A DNA stretch of 36,167 bases from a virus, in IMG/VR virus record IMGVR_UViG_3300042868_009976, positions 1 through 36,167 of that record; one strand, written 5' to 3'. The notes under the pieces are model-generated. The model saw only the letters and a program-made list of their open reading frames with translations, searched no databases and had not been told where the DNA came from. The position numbers and the translations under genes were made by a program. Positions 19,706-29,335 of the stretch are shown one piece after another. Positions within the stretch are counted from its first letter, which is position 1. Every line of letters starts with the position of its first letter.

Positions 19706-20124
19706 TAGCCCAAGATCTCGGCCGCGCGGCCGGGCGCGATCAGACCGAGCGCTTCGTGGTATTGGACGCCCTGCACCGTGCGCGGGTCGGTGAGGTCGAT
19801 GTCGTTGGCTTCGGCCAGCGACGCGGCCAGCACGCGCAGGGTCGCCCGCACGGTCGCGTCGGCGTGGTCGGTCGTGGCCACGTCGATGGCGATCTGCTCG
19901 GCCAGCGTGTAGCGCCACCGAAACTCCAGCCGCGTCAGCCGGACGCGCGTGTCCGGCACGGCCCAATCGAGCAGCGACGGCGTCCACACGTAGGGCAGGG
20001 GCGGCGGCGCGTCCCACGCGGCGAGCTCGCGCACGGTGCTCTCGGCCGGCGGGGCGGGCAGCTCGGCCGCGGTGGGCGCCCACGCGAGCAGCGCGCCCGC
20101 GCCGGAGGCGAGGATGGCAATCAT
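19705..20124 (-). CDS. Tail-fibre cassette protein, unknown
   Basis: A 139-residue product. The C-terminal half (RLEFRWRYTLAEQIAID, then RTVQGVQYHEALGLIAPGR) matches small proteins found next to phage tail-fibre genes. They may be accessory or assembly factors. ATG at 20124 overlaps the upstream stop (ATGA). Confidence 0.6.
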   Translation of the reverse strand: MIAILASGAGALLAWAPTAAELPAPPAESTVRELAAWDAPPPLPYVWTPSLLDWAVPDTRVRLTRLEFRWRYTLAEQIAIDVATTDHADATVRATLRVLAASLAEANDIDLTDPRTVQGVQYHEALGLIAPGRAAEILG

Positions 20125-20882
20125 AGGCGGGCCGACGCTTCGTCGAGGGTGAGCAGGCCGGGGTAGATGGACACGCGGCGGAACCAGCTGCTGCCGTACG
20201 TCCCGGCGCTGCCGATTTGGTTCAGACGGATTTTCGACCCTGATGGAAACGTGGCCGCACGGGTCAGAGTAGAGGTCCACGCCTCAAAGACAAACGCCGC
20301 TTCACTTATGCTGATGCCAAGTCGGACGCGCTGCGTTGTGCCGTTGTCTTCGATCTGCGCGACCAATCTGATGCGGGCGTTACCGACCGCCGTGGACAGC
20401 GTGGACGATACCGACGAGGTACCGTTCGTAAACGTGAGCTGGTATGTGGTGGCCGTGCCCGTAATCGCTAGAGCGGTGCCGGTTCCAGAGTCGGGACCGA
20501 GATGCAGCACGCCGCCGCCGTTGATGGGCGCTGCTTGCAAGTTGATGCCTTCAATAAGGATCGTCATGCTCTGCGGCACAAATTCCATTGGCCACGTGGC
20601 GTTCTCGGGAGATTGCGCGGCAAGTCCGGTTACGTTTGGCTCGGCGGAAAGCACCCAGTTGTTGTACACCAACCACCGCGGGTATCCATACCCGACCGAC
20701 CACGCGCCTTGGTTCGTGTCATTTGACGTGGAAGCGCTCGCCCGCGTCAGCGTCCCCACTTGCCCCGTCAGCGCGTCCAACGACGCGAAGCGGCCATGCC
20801 AGCTAAACAGCGCGCCGGGGGTCAGGACGGGCGCCGTCGTGCGACGGACGGCGCGGGAGGGGACTGTTGGTGCGCCACTCAT
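20121..20882 (-). CDS. LamG-like tail fibre / receptor-binding candidate
   Basis: A 253-residue product. Residues about 20-60 hold a strongly aromatic stretch (SWHGRFASLDALTGQVG, YGYPRWLVYNNW). The rest is a beta-sandwich ending with FRRVSIYPGLLTLDEA, a typical end of LamG-like lectin domains in phage tails. ATG at 20882 overlaps the upstream stop; a GTG two codons earlier is possible. It follows the tail-tip genes, so host recognition is likely. It is more AT-rich than its neighbours in places, hinting at exchange. Confidence 0.6.
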   Translation of the reverse strand: MSGAPTVPSRAVRRTTAPVLTPGALFSWHGRFASLDALTGQVGTLTRASASTSNDTNQGAWSVGYGYPRWLVYNNWVLSAEPNVTGLAAQSPENATWPMEFVPQSMTILIEGINLQAAPINGGGVLHLGPDSGTGTALAITGTATTYQLTFTNGTSSVSSTLSTAVGNARIRLVAQIEDNGTTQRVRLGISISEAAFVFEAWTSTLTRAATFPSGSKIRLNQIGSAGTYGSSWFRRVSIYPGLLTLDEASARL

Positions 20883-21673
20883 GCCCACGCTCGCTTGTAC
20901 AGGACGAGGCCGGTCGGCGTGCCCGACGTGGCCGTGAGTTCCATCGTGATGCCGGTGCCGTCAATCGCGTCGGACGGGTCGAGGATTGGGAACACGCCGC
21001 TCGTCAGCCACGCATTGCCGCTGGCGGTACCCGTCTGGAGAACGCCCGCCACGTACCGCGCGATACTCTGCGCCGCGCAGTTGATGACCAGCACGTCATT
21101 GGTCGCCAGCGTGCCGGTCAGCGTCAGCCGGTGCGTCTCGGTGCCCTGGGCGTTGCGGACGATGATGATGGGGTTGACCACCGAGGGACTGGCGCCGTTG
21201 AGTGTGACCGTCGGCGCGCTGGTCCACGTGCCCACCGGCAGCGAGGCGCGAGCCGTCGAGAGGCCGTACAGGCGCGGCTCCCGATCCACGCGCACCGGGT
21301 CGGCCGCGGTAAACGTGACCGTCATCCGGCACGACGTGTGCGCGAAGGCGCCATCGTAGAAGGTGACCGCCACACCGGACAGCTCCACCCACATCTCGCG
21401 GTCGGGCGCGTCGGTCGTGCGGAAGAGCCGCAGCCCGCGACACGCGCGCGTGAGCGTGTCCACCGCCGCCGTTCTGGCGATCAGCGTGGCCGCTTCGAGG
21501 TGGACGCCGACCGAGATCGTGCGGGGCGCCACGGACACCGCCGAGGACCACACGCTGGCCGCGTTCGCACCGGCCAGCGTGGCGCGCACCGCGACCGCGG
21601 GCGATTGGTAGCCGTCGAGCGCGAGAATGTCCCGCACCAGATCGGACAGCGGTCGTTCGTTGAGATAGATCAT
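20879..21673 (-). CDS. Distal-tail (Dit)-like protein
   Basis: A 264-residue product with LNERPLSDLVRDILALDGY at the start, APRTISVGVHLEAATL and a DPVRVDREPRLYGLST middle. The pattern resembles the N-terminal belt domain and C-terminal domain of distal-tail proteins that link tape measure and fibre. It lies behind the larger hub-like gene rather than directly after the tape measure. ATG overlaps the upstream stop. Confidence 0.55.
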   Translation of the reverse strand: MIYLNERPLSDLVRDILALDGYQSPAVAVRATLAGANAASVWSSAVSVAPRTISVGVHLEAATLIARTAAVDTLTRACRGLRLFRTTDAPDREMWVELSGVAVTFYDGAFAHTSCRMTVTFTAADPVRVDREPRLYGLSTARASLPVGTWTSAPTVTLNGASPSVVNPIIIVRNAQGTETHRLTLTGTLATNDVLVINCAAQSIARYVAGVLQTGTASGNAWLTSGVFPILDPSDAIDGTGITMELTATSGTPTGLVLYKRAWA

Positions 21674-23805
21674 AGGTCGAACGTGACCCCGGTGAGTCGT
21701 GGTGTGATCGTGCCGAGTTCCAGATTCAGCGATTCGGTCTGGTCAAAGCGGTAGTCGAGGCGCACGATCTTGACCGCGTCATTGATGCCGAGCCGGTCGG
21801 AGCGGAGCCGGACGGACTGGCCGAGCGCGAGCGGGGCGGCGCCGTTGAGCAGGTGCGCGAGATCCACGCCGGTCACGGTGTAGCGGGTGCCAAGCCCCAC
21901 CGTGGCCATGATGTCCTGCGCCCGGTGCCACATCGCGTTCGAGCCGGACCCGTTCTGCATCTGCATCGTCGTGCCGCCGCCGAGCCACAGCGACAGCCAC
22001 CGGACGCCTTGGTAGTGGATATACGGCAGCGTGCCCGTGGCGCCGGCGGTCACTCTGGCCCGAATCGCCGTGGTGGAGGCCAGCGACGTGGTGGCCGTGA
22101 GCGTTTGGTGGGTGGTGCTGCTGGCGGACGGCAGGGAGGTCACCGACGTGGTTACGAGCGCGGTCGACGCATTGCGGATCTGGAGGTTCGGCCAGAGTGC
22201 GCTGCTGCTGGTCCCGTTGCTGTTGCGCGTCATGGTCAGACCGACCGCCGCGGACACCACCACGGGTGTCGCGCCGACGGTGACGGTAAACAGCGGGCAC
22301 TCCAACGCCGCCACGCTGGCCGTAAACCGTGCGACCGCAGACGATGGCGACTCCGTCGGGAACGACACCGGGCGCACCGGGCCGTTCGCCGTGCCGACGG
22401 CCTGCACCGTGATCGTGGTCCCATCGGGGACGGATCCGCTCCACGGCGTGCCGAGCGTGAACGCCCCCGTGCCGCTGCCGCTCGCCACCACGATGGCGTC
22501 CTGGATGACGATGCCGGTCTGATAGCCGACCAGATCGTAGATCTCAAACGCATAGAACCGCGCCCCCGGCGTCGCCCCGCGAAACGGGATCGACGTGGCG
22601 CCGGTCGTGATGGCGCCGTCCAAGGCCAGCGTGGCCGTGCTCGCGGGGGTCGTGCGCGGGTATTCGGCCACGCCCGTCGTGGTCAGGTTTGCCGGCAGCG
22701 TGGTCGAGGTCCATGTGGTCAGCGCCCCGTTGCGCACCAAGTTGCGGCGCGCGTCGCTGACGGTGGTCGCCACGCTGGCCACGAGCCGCCCGCGCGCACT
22801 GGCCACACCGGTCGGGGACGTGAGCTCGACCAAGGCGGCCCCGGTGTTGTCCTTGACGATGGTGATCTCGTCACCCGCCACGATGGTCCCCACCGACGCA
22901 ACCTGCACCGCGCTGTCCGACGCGCGCGAGTCGGTGATCTGCGTGCGCGTCATGTCGCGCTGCTCGATATACAGGCCGTTCAGCTGATCGTCCTGGCGGA
23001 TTGGGTAGAGCAGCGGCGACACCGTGTCGCGCAACGTGAGCCACGCCGGCGCCGTGCCGGTGATCGTGTCCACGCGCCAAATCGTCCGATCCATCGGCAG
23101 GCCCGCGGCGTCGAACGGCACGGTCACCGTGGCCGCCCGCAGCGCGTCCTGCGTCCGCTTGAGCGTGGCGACCTGCGCCCCGACGGACAGCGGCACCGTC
23201 TCCAGCGCGGCGGCTGGATCGGCCAGCACGTCGATGGCGAAGCCGGTGAGCGCCGTGCCGGTGTACACGGCCCGCAGTCGCACCGTGTAGCCCGTCGCCT
23301 GCTCAATGCTGTCGAGGACCACGCCCCGCGACGCACGATCCAGCGCGGCGATCTCGATCACGTCCAGCCACTCGATGGTCCCGAGCGACAGCCACGAGAG
23401 GCTGTCGTCGGCGAGGTTCGTGAGCACGTACGTGGTCAGCAGGTCGCTCACGGTGCTCTTGCCGGCCGTAAAGTTGAAGGTGGACCCCGACCGGATCAGC
23501 CCGCGCACGGCCAGCAGCTGCCGCAGCGAGCCCGCCGTCACGGTCACGAGCCCGTTGTCGCCGTCGTCGTGCGTCACGCTGGTCACGAACCACCACTGCT
23601 CGCCGCGCGACTCGGACAGCACGCGCAGGCAGCGCCCCTCGGACAGGCTCGCGTCGTCCGCGACCGTCCGCTGCACCGTCATGCGGAAGCTCGGCGCGGT
23701 GCCCTGCGCCTCCGACCCCGCCGCCGACAGCCACGGGGTGAGCGACCCGAAGCAGATCGCACCAGACTGACACGAGGGCGCCGACCACACCTGGATGATC
23801 GCCAT
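21670..23805 (-). CDS. Tail-tip / baseplate hub protein
   Basis: A 711-residue product encoded directly after the tape measure. Residues about 1-350 are hub-like: cysteine-containing N-terminus, TIEWLDVIEIAALDRASRGV and QDDQLNGLYIEQRDM. Residues about 370-620 form an inserted Ser/Thr-rich beta region (possible carbohydrate-binding). The C-terminus (VKIVRLDYRFDQTESLNLELG) is typical of tail proteins of the Tal/gp27-like class. It probably closes the tail tube and holds fibres. ATG overlaps the tape-measure stop (ATGA). Confidence 0.65.
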   Translation of the reverse strand: MAIIQVWSAPSCQSGAICFGSLTPWLSAAGSEAQGTAPSFRMTVQRTVADDASLSEGRCLRVLSESRGEQWWFVTSVTHDDGDNGLVTVTAGSLRQLLAVRGLIRSGSTFNFTAGKSTVSDLLTTYVLTNLADDSLSWLSLGTIEWLDVIEIAALDRASRGVVLDSIEQATGYTVRLRAVYTGTALTGFAIDVLADPAAALETVPLSVGAQVATLKRTQDALRAATVTVPFDAAGLPMDRTIWRVDTITGTAPAWLTLRDTVSPLLYPIRQDDQLNGLYIEQRDMTRTQITDSRASDSAVQVASVGTIVAGDEITIVKDNTGAALVELTSPTGVASARGRLVASVATTVSDARRNLVRNGALTTWTSTTLPANLTTTGVAEYPRTTPASTATLALDGAITTGATSIPFRGATPGARFYAFEIYDLVGYQTGIVIQDAIVVASGSGTGAFTLGTPWSGSVPDGTTITVQAVGTANGPVRPVSFPTESPSSAVARFTASVAALECPLFTVTVGATPVVVSAAVGLTMTRNSNGTSSSALWPNLQIRNASTALVTTSVTSLPSASSTTHQTLTATTSLASTTAIRARVTAGATGTLPYIHYQGVRWLSLWLGGGTTMQMQNGSGSNAMWHRAQDIMATVGLGTRYTVTGVDLAHLLNGAAPLALGQSVRLRSDRLGINDAVKIVRLDYRFDQTESLNLELGTITPRLTGVTFDL

Positions 23806-26447
23806 CAGTAGGCCGCCCCCAGACCGCGCTCGGCGGCCTCCAGATTGCGCTGCTCTTCGAGGCCGGTATCGAGCAGATCCACCACGGAGCCCGACTTGAA
23901 CCCGCGGGTGTTGTCCGCGATGTCGAGCAGGATGGCCGTCTGCGTGCGCGCTTCGTTCAGGTGCGCCGTGGCAATGCTGAGGTGCTCGGTGTGGTAGGTG
24001 CCGAGCGCGGTGGTCTGCGCCACGACGCCATCGAGCACGTCGGCCAGCGTCTTGGTCGGGACGACGGTGCCGCCGCTGGTGACGGTGCCGGCGCCGGTGC
24101 CCGCCGCGCCGCCGGTGCCAGACGATCCCGTGCCCGTCGACCCGCCGCCCGTGCTCGTGCTCAGGTTGTCGATGCGGCCGATGATGTCGGTGATGAGGTC
24201 GAGGAACTGTGTCCCGGTCAGGCCGCCCAGATCGGCGGCCGACAGCCCCCCGGTTTGCATTCGCTCGAACAGCCCTTTCAACCGTTCGCGTGTGCCGGCG
24301 AGGTCATTGACATCGACGACGCCAGCCAAGGCCGACGAAAAACGCCCGCCGAGCGCGCCAAGCGCGCCGATCTGCCCGAGGTCGTCGGTCTTGTTGACGC
24401 CGAATCCCGTCTCGGTGGACTGTTTCTGTGAAGAGAAGTCCTGCCCGAACTGCCCCAGCTCGACCAACCCCATGGCCTCGAACAGCTGCCGCAATCCGTC
24501 CACGCTCAAGGCGCCCGACTCGGAGAAGATCTTGATGCCGAGCTGGTCGGCGAGCTTTTTCAGGTCGCCCATGCCCAACCCGCGGCGCGCGAGCGCGTTG
24601 ACGACGTCGGCCTGATTCGCGGCCCCGCGCCCGCCCCGCAGCTGTGGCAGCACTTCGCCGAGCGCGCTACGCATCGAGGCGAAGTCGTCGCCGCTCACGT
24701 TCAGCGACAGATTGCCGAGCTCGTTGCGCAGCCGCTCCATTTCGCGGGTGTTGTCTTCGATGAGTCGTTTACGGGCAGAATCTCCACCCATCATCGAAGC
24801 GAGAATCTGTGCGGCACTTGCCACGATGGACACCATCGAACTGAAGTCGATGGACTTGCCGCCCTTTTTGGCGTCGAAAATCTTGCCGATTTCTTCGGCG
24901 AGGTTGATGACGCTGGTGAGCGTCGACGCCGCTTCGTCGTCAATGATGCCGAACGCCTGCCCTAGATCGAGGGTGGCACGCGCAGAGATGCCGAGTTCGT
25001 CGCCCATGTCTTTGACGCGATCACCCAGCGTCTGCACGAGTGGCGGCAGCGGTCCTGCCTTCTCTCTGATCGCGTCAAAGGCCAGATCCGCTGCTTCTTT
25101 GGTCGCTTGCAGTGCTCTGGTCTGGCCCGCAACGTGCTGCGTGTCGAACGCCTTCTGCATCGCCGGTTGCAACTTCTCAAGGCTCTTCAGATAGTCGGCG
25201 TACAGCGCGTTCATGCGCTTATAGTGCGCCTCGTACTCTTTCAGATACGCCTTCCAGTCGGCGTCCTGCTTTTTGAGCTCGTCTTCGGTGGCGTCGCTGC
25301 GCTGCTTGGACTGAGTCCGGGCCGTCTCGACCGACTCGCCGCCGGTCTTCTTTATGCCGCTCCAGAACGTGGCGTGGTCCGTCGTCAGCTTGCCCCAACT
25401 TCTGTTTGCGTCGGACTCCATCTGCTCGCCGAACTTCTTGAGCGAGGCCCCGGTCTCGGCGACGACGGTCACGCCAAACACCTTCAGGATAGAGCCGCCC
25501 TTCAGGGCCAGCGTGCCCAAGGATTGCAGCACATTGCCCACCATGTCTTGACCAAACACCGCGAACGACCGAAACGCGAAGCTTGCCTCAACGATTAGAC
25601 CCGCCACGCCCTTGAGGATAGGCCCGGCCACGCGCATCAGCATCTCGAACGCCGGCAGCAGCGCTTGGCCGATGTTGCTGGACACCGTCAGCAGCGCGTC
25701 GACCATACGGCCGATCTCTTCGCGATTGTCGCCGACCCACTTCGCCATCCTGGCAAGCGTTTCCACCAGCAGGTTGCCGCTGCCCTGCATCCCGTCGGCG
25801 CCGAGGATCGCATCGCCCACGGCCTGCGCGAACTCGCCGAACATATTTTTTGCGCGCTCGACCGAGCCGGCAAACGTGCCGCCCATCTGCACGGCCGTTC
25901 CTTCGACCTTGAGGCGCAGGTCGCCCATGATGTCGCTCGACCCCTTGAGCTCAGGGATGAGCTTCTGGAGCGCTGTGGTGTTGCCCTCCATCGCCTTGCC
26001 GATGGCACTGGACGCCGTTTCGAGCGGGATCGACTTGGCCGCCGCGAGATCCGCCGCCAGCCCGAGGTTGCCCAAGGCCCCTTTGGCGTCGCCGGTCTGC
26101 ACGGTCATGTCCGAAAACGCCGCCATGAGCTGGTCGTCGGTGTAGACGGTCAGCCGCGTCAGGTCGCCGATGGTGCTGTCGATCTTCGGGCGCATCTGCT
26201 CGAACGACGTGCCGGCGTTTAGGACGGCCGTCCGCATCCGCTGCATGGACTGCTCGCCTTCGAGCGACTCCTCGATGGCCTTCTTGAAGAAGCCACCGAG
26301 CGCGGCCCCGATCCCGAGCGCAGCCAGCGGCGCCAGCAGGTTCTTGGCCTTGGTCGCAAAACTTTCGACGCCGCCCTCTGCTTTCTTGGCGGCGGTCGTG
26401 ACGAACTCTTTGCCGTCGATCACGACCTCGATCTTCTTCTCTGCCAT
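23805..26447 (-). CDS. Tail tape-measure protein
   Basis: An 880-residue protein, the longest in the window. It has an N-terminal basic region, two hydrophobic stretches (LAPLAALGIGAALGGFF; VAGPILKGVAGLIVEA), a long helical middle with Lys/Glu/Gln heptads and a Gly/Ser/Thr linker near 780. It would set tail length at about 130 nm (1.5 angstrom per residue, a rule of thumb). ATG at 26447 (MAEKKIEVV) is chosen over the longer frame, which is antisense-like. It lies between the chaperone candidate and hub genes, the standard order. Confidence 0.93.
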   Translation of the reverse strand: MAEKKIEVVIDGKEFVTTAAKKAEGGVESFATKAKNLLAPLAALGIGAALGGFFKKAIEESLEGEQSMQRMRTAVLNAGTSFEQMRPKIDSTIGDLTRLTVYTDDQLMAAFSDMTVQTGDAKGALGNLGLAADLAAAKSIPLETASSAIGKAMEGNTTALQKLIPELKGSSDIMGDLRLKVEGTAVQMGGTFAGSVERAKNMFGEFAQAVGDAILGADGMQGSGNLLVETLARMAKWVGDNREEIGRMVDALLTVSSNIGQALLPAFEMLMRVAGPILKGVAGLIVEASFAFRSFAVFGQDMVGNVLQSLGTLALKGGSILKVFGVTVVAETGASLKKFGEQMESDANRSWGKLTTDHATFWSGIKKTGGESVETARTQSKQRSDATEDELKKQDADWKAYLKEYEAHYKRMNALYADYLKSLEKLQPAMQKAFDTQHVAGQTRALQATKEAADLAFDAIREKAGPLPPLVQTLGDRVKDMGDELGISARATLDLGQAFGIIDDEAASTLTSVINLAEEIGKIFDAKKGGKSIDFSSMVSIVASAAQILASMMGGDSARKRLIEDNTREMERLRNELGNLSLNVSGDDFASMRSALGEVLPQLRGGRGAANQADVVNALARRGLGMGDLKKLADQLGIKIFSESGALSVDGLRQLFEAMGLVELGQFGQDFSSQKQSTETGFGVNKTDDLGQIGALGALGGRFSSALAGVVDVNDLAGTRERLKGLFERMQTGGLSAADLGGLTGTQFLDLITDIIGRIDNLSTSTGGGSTGTGSSGTGGAAGTGAGTVTSGGTVVPTKTLADVLDGVVAQTTALGTYHTEHLSIATAHLNEARTQTAILLDIADNTRGFKSGSVVDLLDTGLEEQRNLEAAERGLGAAY

Positions 26448-26448
26448 G

Positions 26449-27099
26449 TTACGCCGCGCCTCGCATGGTGTGGTCTGGGGGAAACGCCGCCTTCTCCAGC
26501 GCGCGATAGGCTCGGTCCACGCTCTTGTCCGTGCTCTGCGCCAGCCGCATGGCATTGGCCTGCGAGAGCTGCGCCCCCGCATCGAGCGCCATCAGCCCGG
26601 CGTACGTCGTCCACACAGCCGACGCGGGCGCGTAGCCGTCACTGGTCGGCCAGCGGTCGGGCGCGAAATACCACGCCGCGCCGAGCCGCACTTCGCAGGT
26701 GAGCGCGGCCAGCGCGAGCGTCGGCCCCTGCTTCGAGCTGGTCGGGTGGGCCAGCTTGCGGTGGGCCGCGATCAGTGCCGCCTCGGGGTCCACCGACGGG
26801 TCAATCTCGTGTCCTGGCACTGCCAGAATGCGGTCCAAGACCTGCGCCAGCAGCGCGTCCGGCATAGCGAGCACCAGACGCACCGGATCGCGCCACCAGC
26901 CGCGCCAGCCCGGGGGCGGCCCGAACGCGGCGCGCAGCAGCGCCTCGAGCGCCACCGGTGCCGTGTCCGCCAGCCGCATCTCGGGCAACAGCCGCAACAG
27001 CAGCGCGGCCGACACCGGCCGCGCCCAATACGTTCGCCCAGATACCACAAGCGGCCACGACGCCGTGGCTGCCGTGACCGCTCGCGCCGTGAAGGACAC
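26449..27099 (-). CDS. Tail assembly chaperone candidate
   Basis: A 216-residue, mostly helical protein immediately upstream of the tape measure, the position of tail chaperones (lambda gpG). It contains Leu-rich helices (LLLRLLPEMRL, LVLAMPDALLAQVLDRIL). GTG at 27099. No extended frame or convincing slippery heptamer for a -1 fusion product is evident at its end, so the usual gpG/gpGT frameshift was not found. Ends Gly-Ala-Ala. Confidence 0.55.
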   Translation of the reverse strand: MSFTARAVTAATASWPLVVSGRTYWARPVSAALLLRLLPEMRLADTAPVALEALLRAAFGPPPGWRGWWRDPVRLVLAMPDALLAQVLDRILAVPGHEIDPSVDPEAALIAAHRKLAHPTSSKQGPTLALAALTCEVRLGAAWYFAPDRWPTSDGYAPASAVWTTYAGLMALDAGAQLSQANAMRLAQSTDKSVDRAYRALEKAAFPPDHTMRGAA

Positions 27100-27100
27100 C

Positions 27101-28102
27101 TTAGTCGAACAGGACGGCGACGGCGTTGGAGCCCGAGCCGCGGAACGTCAGCTCGTACATGGCGATGGCGTCGTCGGCGGCCGGCTTGGCCGCGATCAGC
27201 TGCGCGTTGTTGAGCGTCACCGTGTAGCGGTTCGTGGCCGCCGAGCCAAAGCGCACCGACACCGTGATCGGCGTGGCCGCCTCGCGCAGCGCGTCCGGGG
27301 CGATGCCGCCCGTCGTGTGAAACGGCGAGCCCACCAGCGCCGTCTGCTCCACCATCAGCGTGATCTCTGGGCGCATCGCGCCCGGCACGAAGCCGAGATG
27401 GCCACCCGCCGCCGTGATCCGCGCGCGGGCGTTGCCGATGTTGCGCCCGAGCTTGAACGAGCCACCCTTCACGTCCGGCGCAACCCACGCGCCGATGCTC
27501 ACGACCGCACCCGCGGCCACCGGCGGGATGATCGTCGGGTACTGGTACGTGATCGACGGCAGCGTCAGCGTGGTCGGCACGGCGCCGATGCCCTGCAACG
27601 CGAAGCTGTGCGTCGGCACGCCCAGGTCGTTGAAGTCGAACGACCAGTCGGCCAGCGCCCCGGCCATGATGTGCGACTTACCCTGCGCGTAGTGCCCCAC
27701 GGTCAGGCTCTTGTAGCCGGTGCCCGCTGCGGTCGGCGTGTACGTGTGCGTGGTCGAGTAGGTGCGGTCGAAGCCGGACGCCTGCAACAGCAGGTCGACT
27801 TCGCGCGGCGGCAGCACAATGGCGCTGTACGTCGTGCCCGCGCCCTTGAAGAGCACCGGGAAGTCCATCTTCCGCCCGCGGCCGTTCGGGGCCACGCTCA
27901 GGGCGGGGAACAGCGTCGAGACGTCGCGGCCGATGTTGCCGTCGAACAGGTACTCCAGCTCCGTCGGGGCGGCCGGCAGGCCGTCACCCATGTACGGGTA
28001 GATACCATCACTGCCAGCGGTGAGCGTTTCGGCGGTGCCGTACACGGCCTCCACCTTCGCCATGTAGCCGGCGACCTGATTCAGCAGGGCGGGTACGGGC
28101 AT
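27101..28102 (-). CDS. Major tail tube protein
   Basis: A 333-residue beta-rich protein, preceded by AGGAG with good spacing. SDGIYPYMGDGLPAAPTELEY and GRDVSTLFPALSVAPNGRGR resemble the tube proteins of Siphoviridae-type phages. It probably polymerises into the tail tube. Its position upstream of the chaperone candidate and tape measure agrees with this. Confidence 0.8.
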   Translation of the reverse strand: MPVPALLNQVAGYMAKVEAVYGTAETLTAGSDGIYPYMGDGLPAAPTELEYLFDGNIGRDVSTLFPALSVAPNGRGRKMDFPVLFKGAGTTYSAIVLPPREVDLLLQASGFDRTYSTTHTYTPTAAGTGYKSLTVGHYAQGKSHIMAGALADWSFDFNDLGVPTHSFALQGIGAVPTTLTLPSITYQYPTIIPPVAAGAVVSIGAWVAPDVKGGSFKLGRNIGNARARITAAGGHLGFVPGAMRPEITLMVEQTALVGSPFHTTGGIAPDALREAATPITVSVRFGSAATNRYTVTLNNAQLIAAKPAADDAIAMYELTFRGSGSNAVAVLFD

Positions 28103-28105
28103 TGC

Positions 28106-28282
28106 TTACTCCTGTGGGGGAAGGGGGGACGGCCACGACGCGGAGACCACTTCTCCCGTCGCCCAGGCGTCGTCGCTGGTCACGTACTCAAGGACAGCAT
28201 CCTCATCGACCGCGATGCCCATCGGCACCGGGACGCGGCGCCATTCGCCGACGCGGTCAAGCAGGAAGTAAAAGTCGACCAT
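28106..28282 (-). CDS. 58-residue connector-region protein
   Basis: A short ORF from ATG 28282 to TAA 28106. The product begins MVDFYFLLDRVGEWRRVPVP and is acidic with a Pro-rich tail. CCGGAGAACCC upstream gives GGAG at 6-base spacing. It fills the gap between the terminator-like gene and the tail tube. Function unknown. Confidence 0.65.
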   Translation of the reverse strand: MVDFYFLLDRVGEWRRVPVPMGIAVDEDAVLEYVTSDDAWATGEVVSASWPSPLPPQE

Positions 28283-28293
28283 GGGTTCTCCGG

Positions 28294-28815
28294 TTAGACG
28301 CCTTCGATGGTCCGCAGATCGCGGCCATGCACCGTGCAGCGCATCACGATGACGAGCGCGACATCTTCGATGGGCGCCTTGTGTTCGTCGGCCGCGTACT
28401 GGGTCACGTGAAACAACTGCGCGCGGTTGCGGAACTTGAGCGTGTCCGACTGCTGCGGCAGGATGGACAGCACCCGCCGCACGGCCCGCTCGGTCTGCCG
28501 CGCTTCGTTCAGCTTCTGCGTGGTGAGCGCCGAGCGGATGCTGTACCGGATCACGAGCTCGACCTCCGTCTTGCGGCTCGGCGTGACGGTGATGTCGTTC
28601 TCGCGCAGCATCCCACCCGCCACTTGCAAGAACGGACCGGCGCCGTCGGGGATCTGATCGAGCGCGGTCTGCGCGTCGCTCATCTCGGACAGCACCGTGG
28701 GCGCGCTCGGCACCGGGTCGCCGACTTCACGCGGGATGGTCAGCAACTGCGCCGCCACCCCAATCGTGGCGTCAGACAAGGCCGCCGTGACGATCCGCAC
28801 CATCTCGGTAATCAT
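28294..28815 (-). CDS. Tail terminator / minor tail protein (U-like)
   Basis: A 173-residue alpha/beta product: LLTIPREVGDPVPSAPTVL at the N-terminus and RKTEVELVIRYSIRSALTT, VALVIVMRCTVHGRD in the C-terminal half. It resembles proteins encoded between the head-tail joiner and tail tube that cap the tail (lambda gpU class). ATG overlaps the upstream stop. Assignment by position and general fold. Confidence 0.6.
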   Translation of the reverse strand: MITEMVRIVTAALSDATIGVAAQLLTIPREVGDPVPSAPTVLSEMSDAQTALDQIPDGAGPFLQVAGGMLRENDITVTPSRKTEVELVIRYSIRSALTTQKLNEARQTERAVRRVLSILPQQSDTLKFRNRAQLFHVTQYAADEHKAPIEDVALVIVMRCTVHGRDLRTIEGV

Positions 28816-29105
28816 GACGGCACCAAGATCCAGCGTTCCCAGTCGCCGTTCTCTTGGCGCAGCACCTCGCGCACGGTGTACGCGGTGCCGTCGTACGTGA
28901 CGGACCCCTGACGGGCCACCGCGGGGACCGAGCCGACCGCCACCAGCACGGCCTTCTCGGACACCTTAATGCCGCCGCCGGCGCCGTCGTCGATCATCTC
29001 CTGCCGATCATCGAGCGGCACCATCACCGACACGGTGCCCACGCGCAGACACTTGGCGTCCGGTGACCGCGCCAACATCCGCGCGGTGAGCGTGGCCATG
29101 TTCAT
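28812..29105 (-). CDS. Head-tail joining protein (gpFII-like)
   Basis: A 97-residue product starting MNMATLTARMLARSPDAKC. The segment VTYDGTAYTVREVLRQENGD then WERWILVPS is characteristic of small head-tail joining proteins related to lambda gpFII. ATG at 29105 overlaps the upstream stop (ATGA); the longer frame upstream is antisense-like. Confidence 0.6.
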   Translation of the reverse strand: MNMATLTARMLARSPDAKCLRVGTVSVMVPLDDRQEMIDDGAGGGIKVSEKAVLVAVGSVPAVARQGSVTYDGTAYTVREVLRQENGDWERWILVPS

Positions 29106-29323
29106 GCAATCACCCGACGGCGCCGCGTGACCGGCGCCGGGGTCGCCTGCGGCACGGGATCGCCGTGGACGACCACCGGCACCTCGATGGCGTCGGTCGC
29201 CACGGTTGCACGACCGGCCGCCACCCACGACTTCGCCAGCGGCTCGGGGAGGTCATAGACCTCCCCGGCCTCACACGCGGTGCCATTCGGGCCACCCGTT
29301 CCAATGAGCATCCGAATGCGCAT
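29102..29323 (-). CDS. Small head-region protein, unknown
   Basis: A 73-residue product. MRIRMLIGTGGPNGTACEAG, then VYDLPEPLAKSWVAAGRA fit a common family of small proteins found after the major capsid gene, possibly head decoration or connector accessory. Pro/Arg-rich C-terminus. ATG at 29323 lies 12 bases after the capsid stop. Confidence 0.65.
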   Translation of the reverse strand: MRIRMLIGTGGPNGTACEAGEVYDLPEPLAKSWVAAGRATVATDAIEVPVVVHGDPVPQATPAPVTRRRRVIA

Positions 29324-29335
29324 CGCGGGTGCCTA

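Noticed and set aside
21853-23811. 652-codon open frame on the plus strand
   Set aside because: It lies antisense to the hub gene, is extremely Arg/Gly/His-rich and has no ribosome-binding site; a typical shadow in GC-rich DNA.
26449-27099. gpG/gpT-type -1 frameshift
   Set aside because: The tape measure starts right at the stop; no second chaperone frame or clear slippery site is present.
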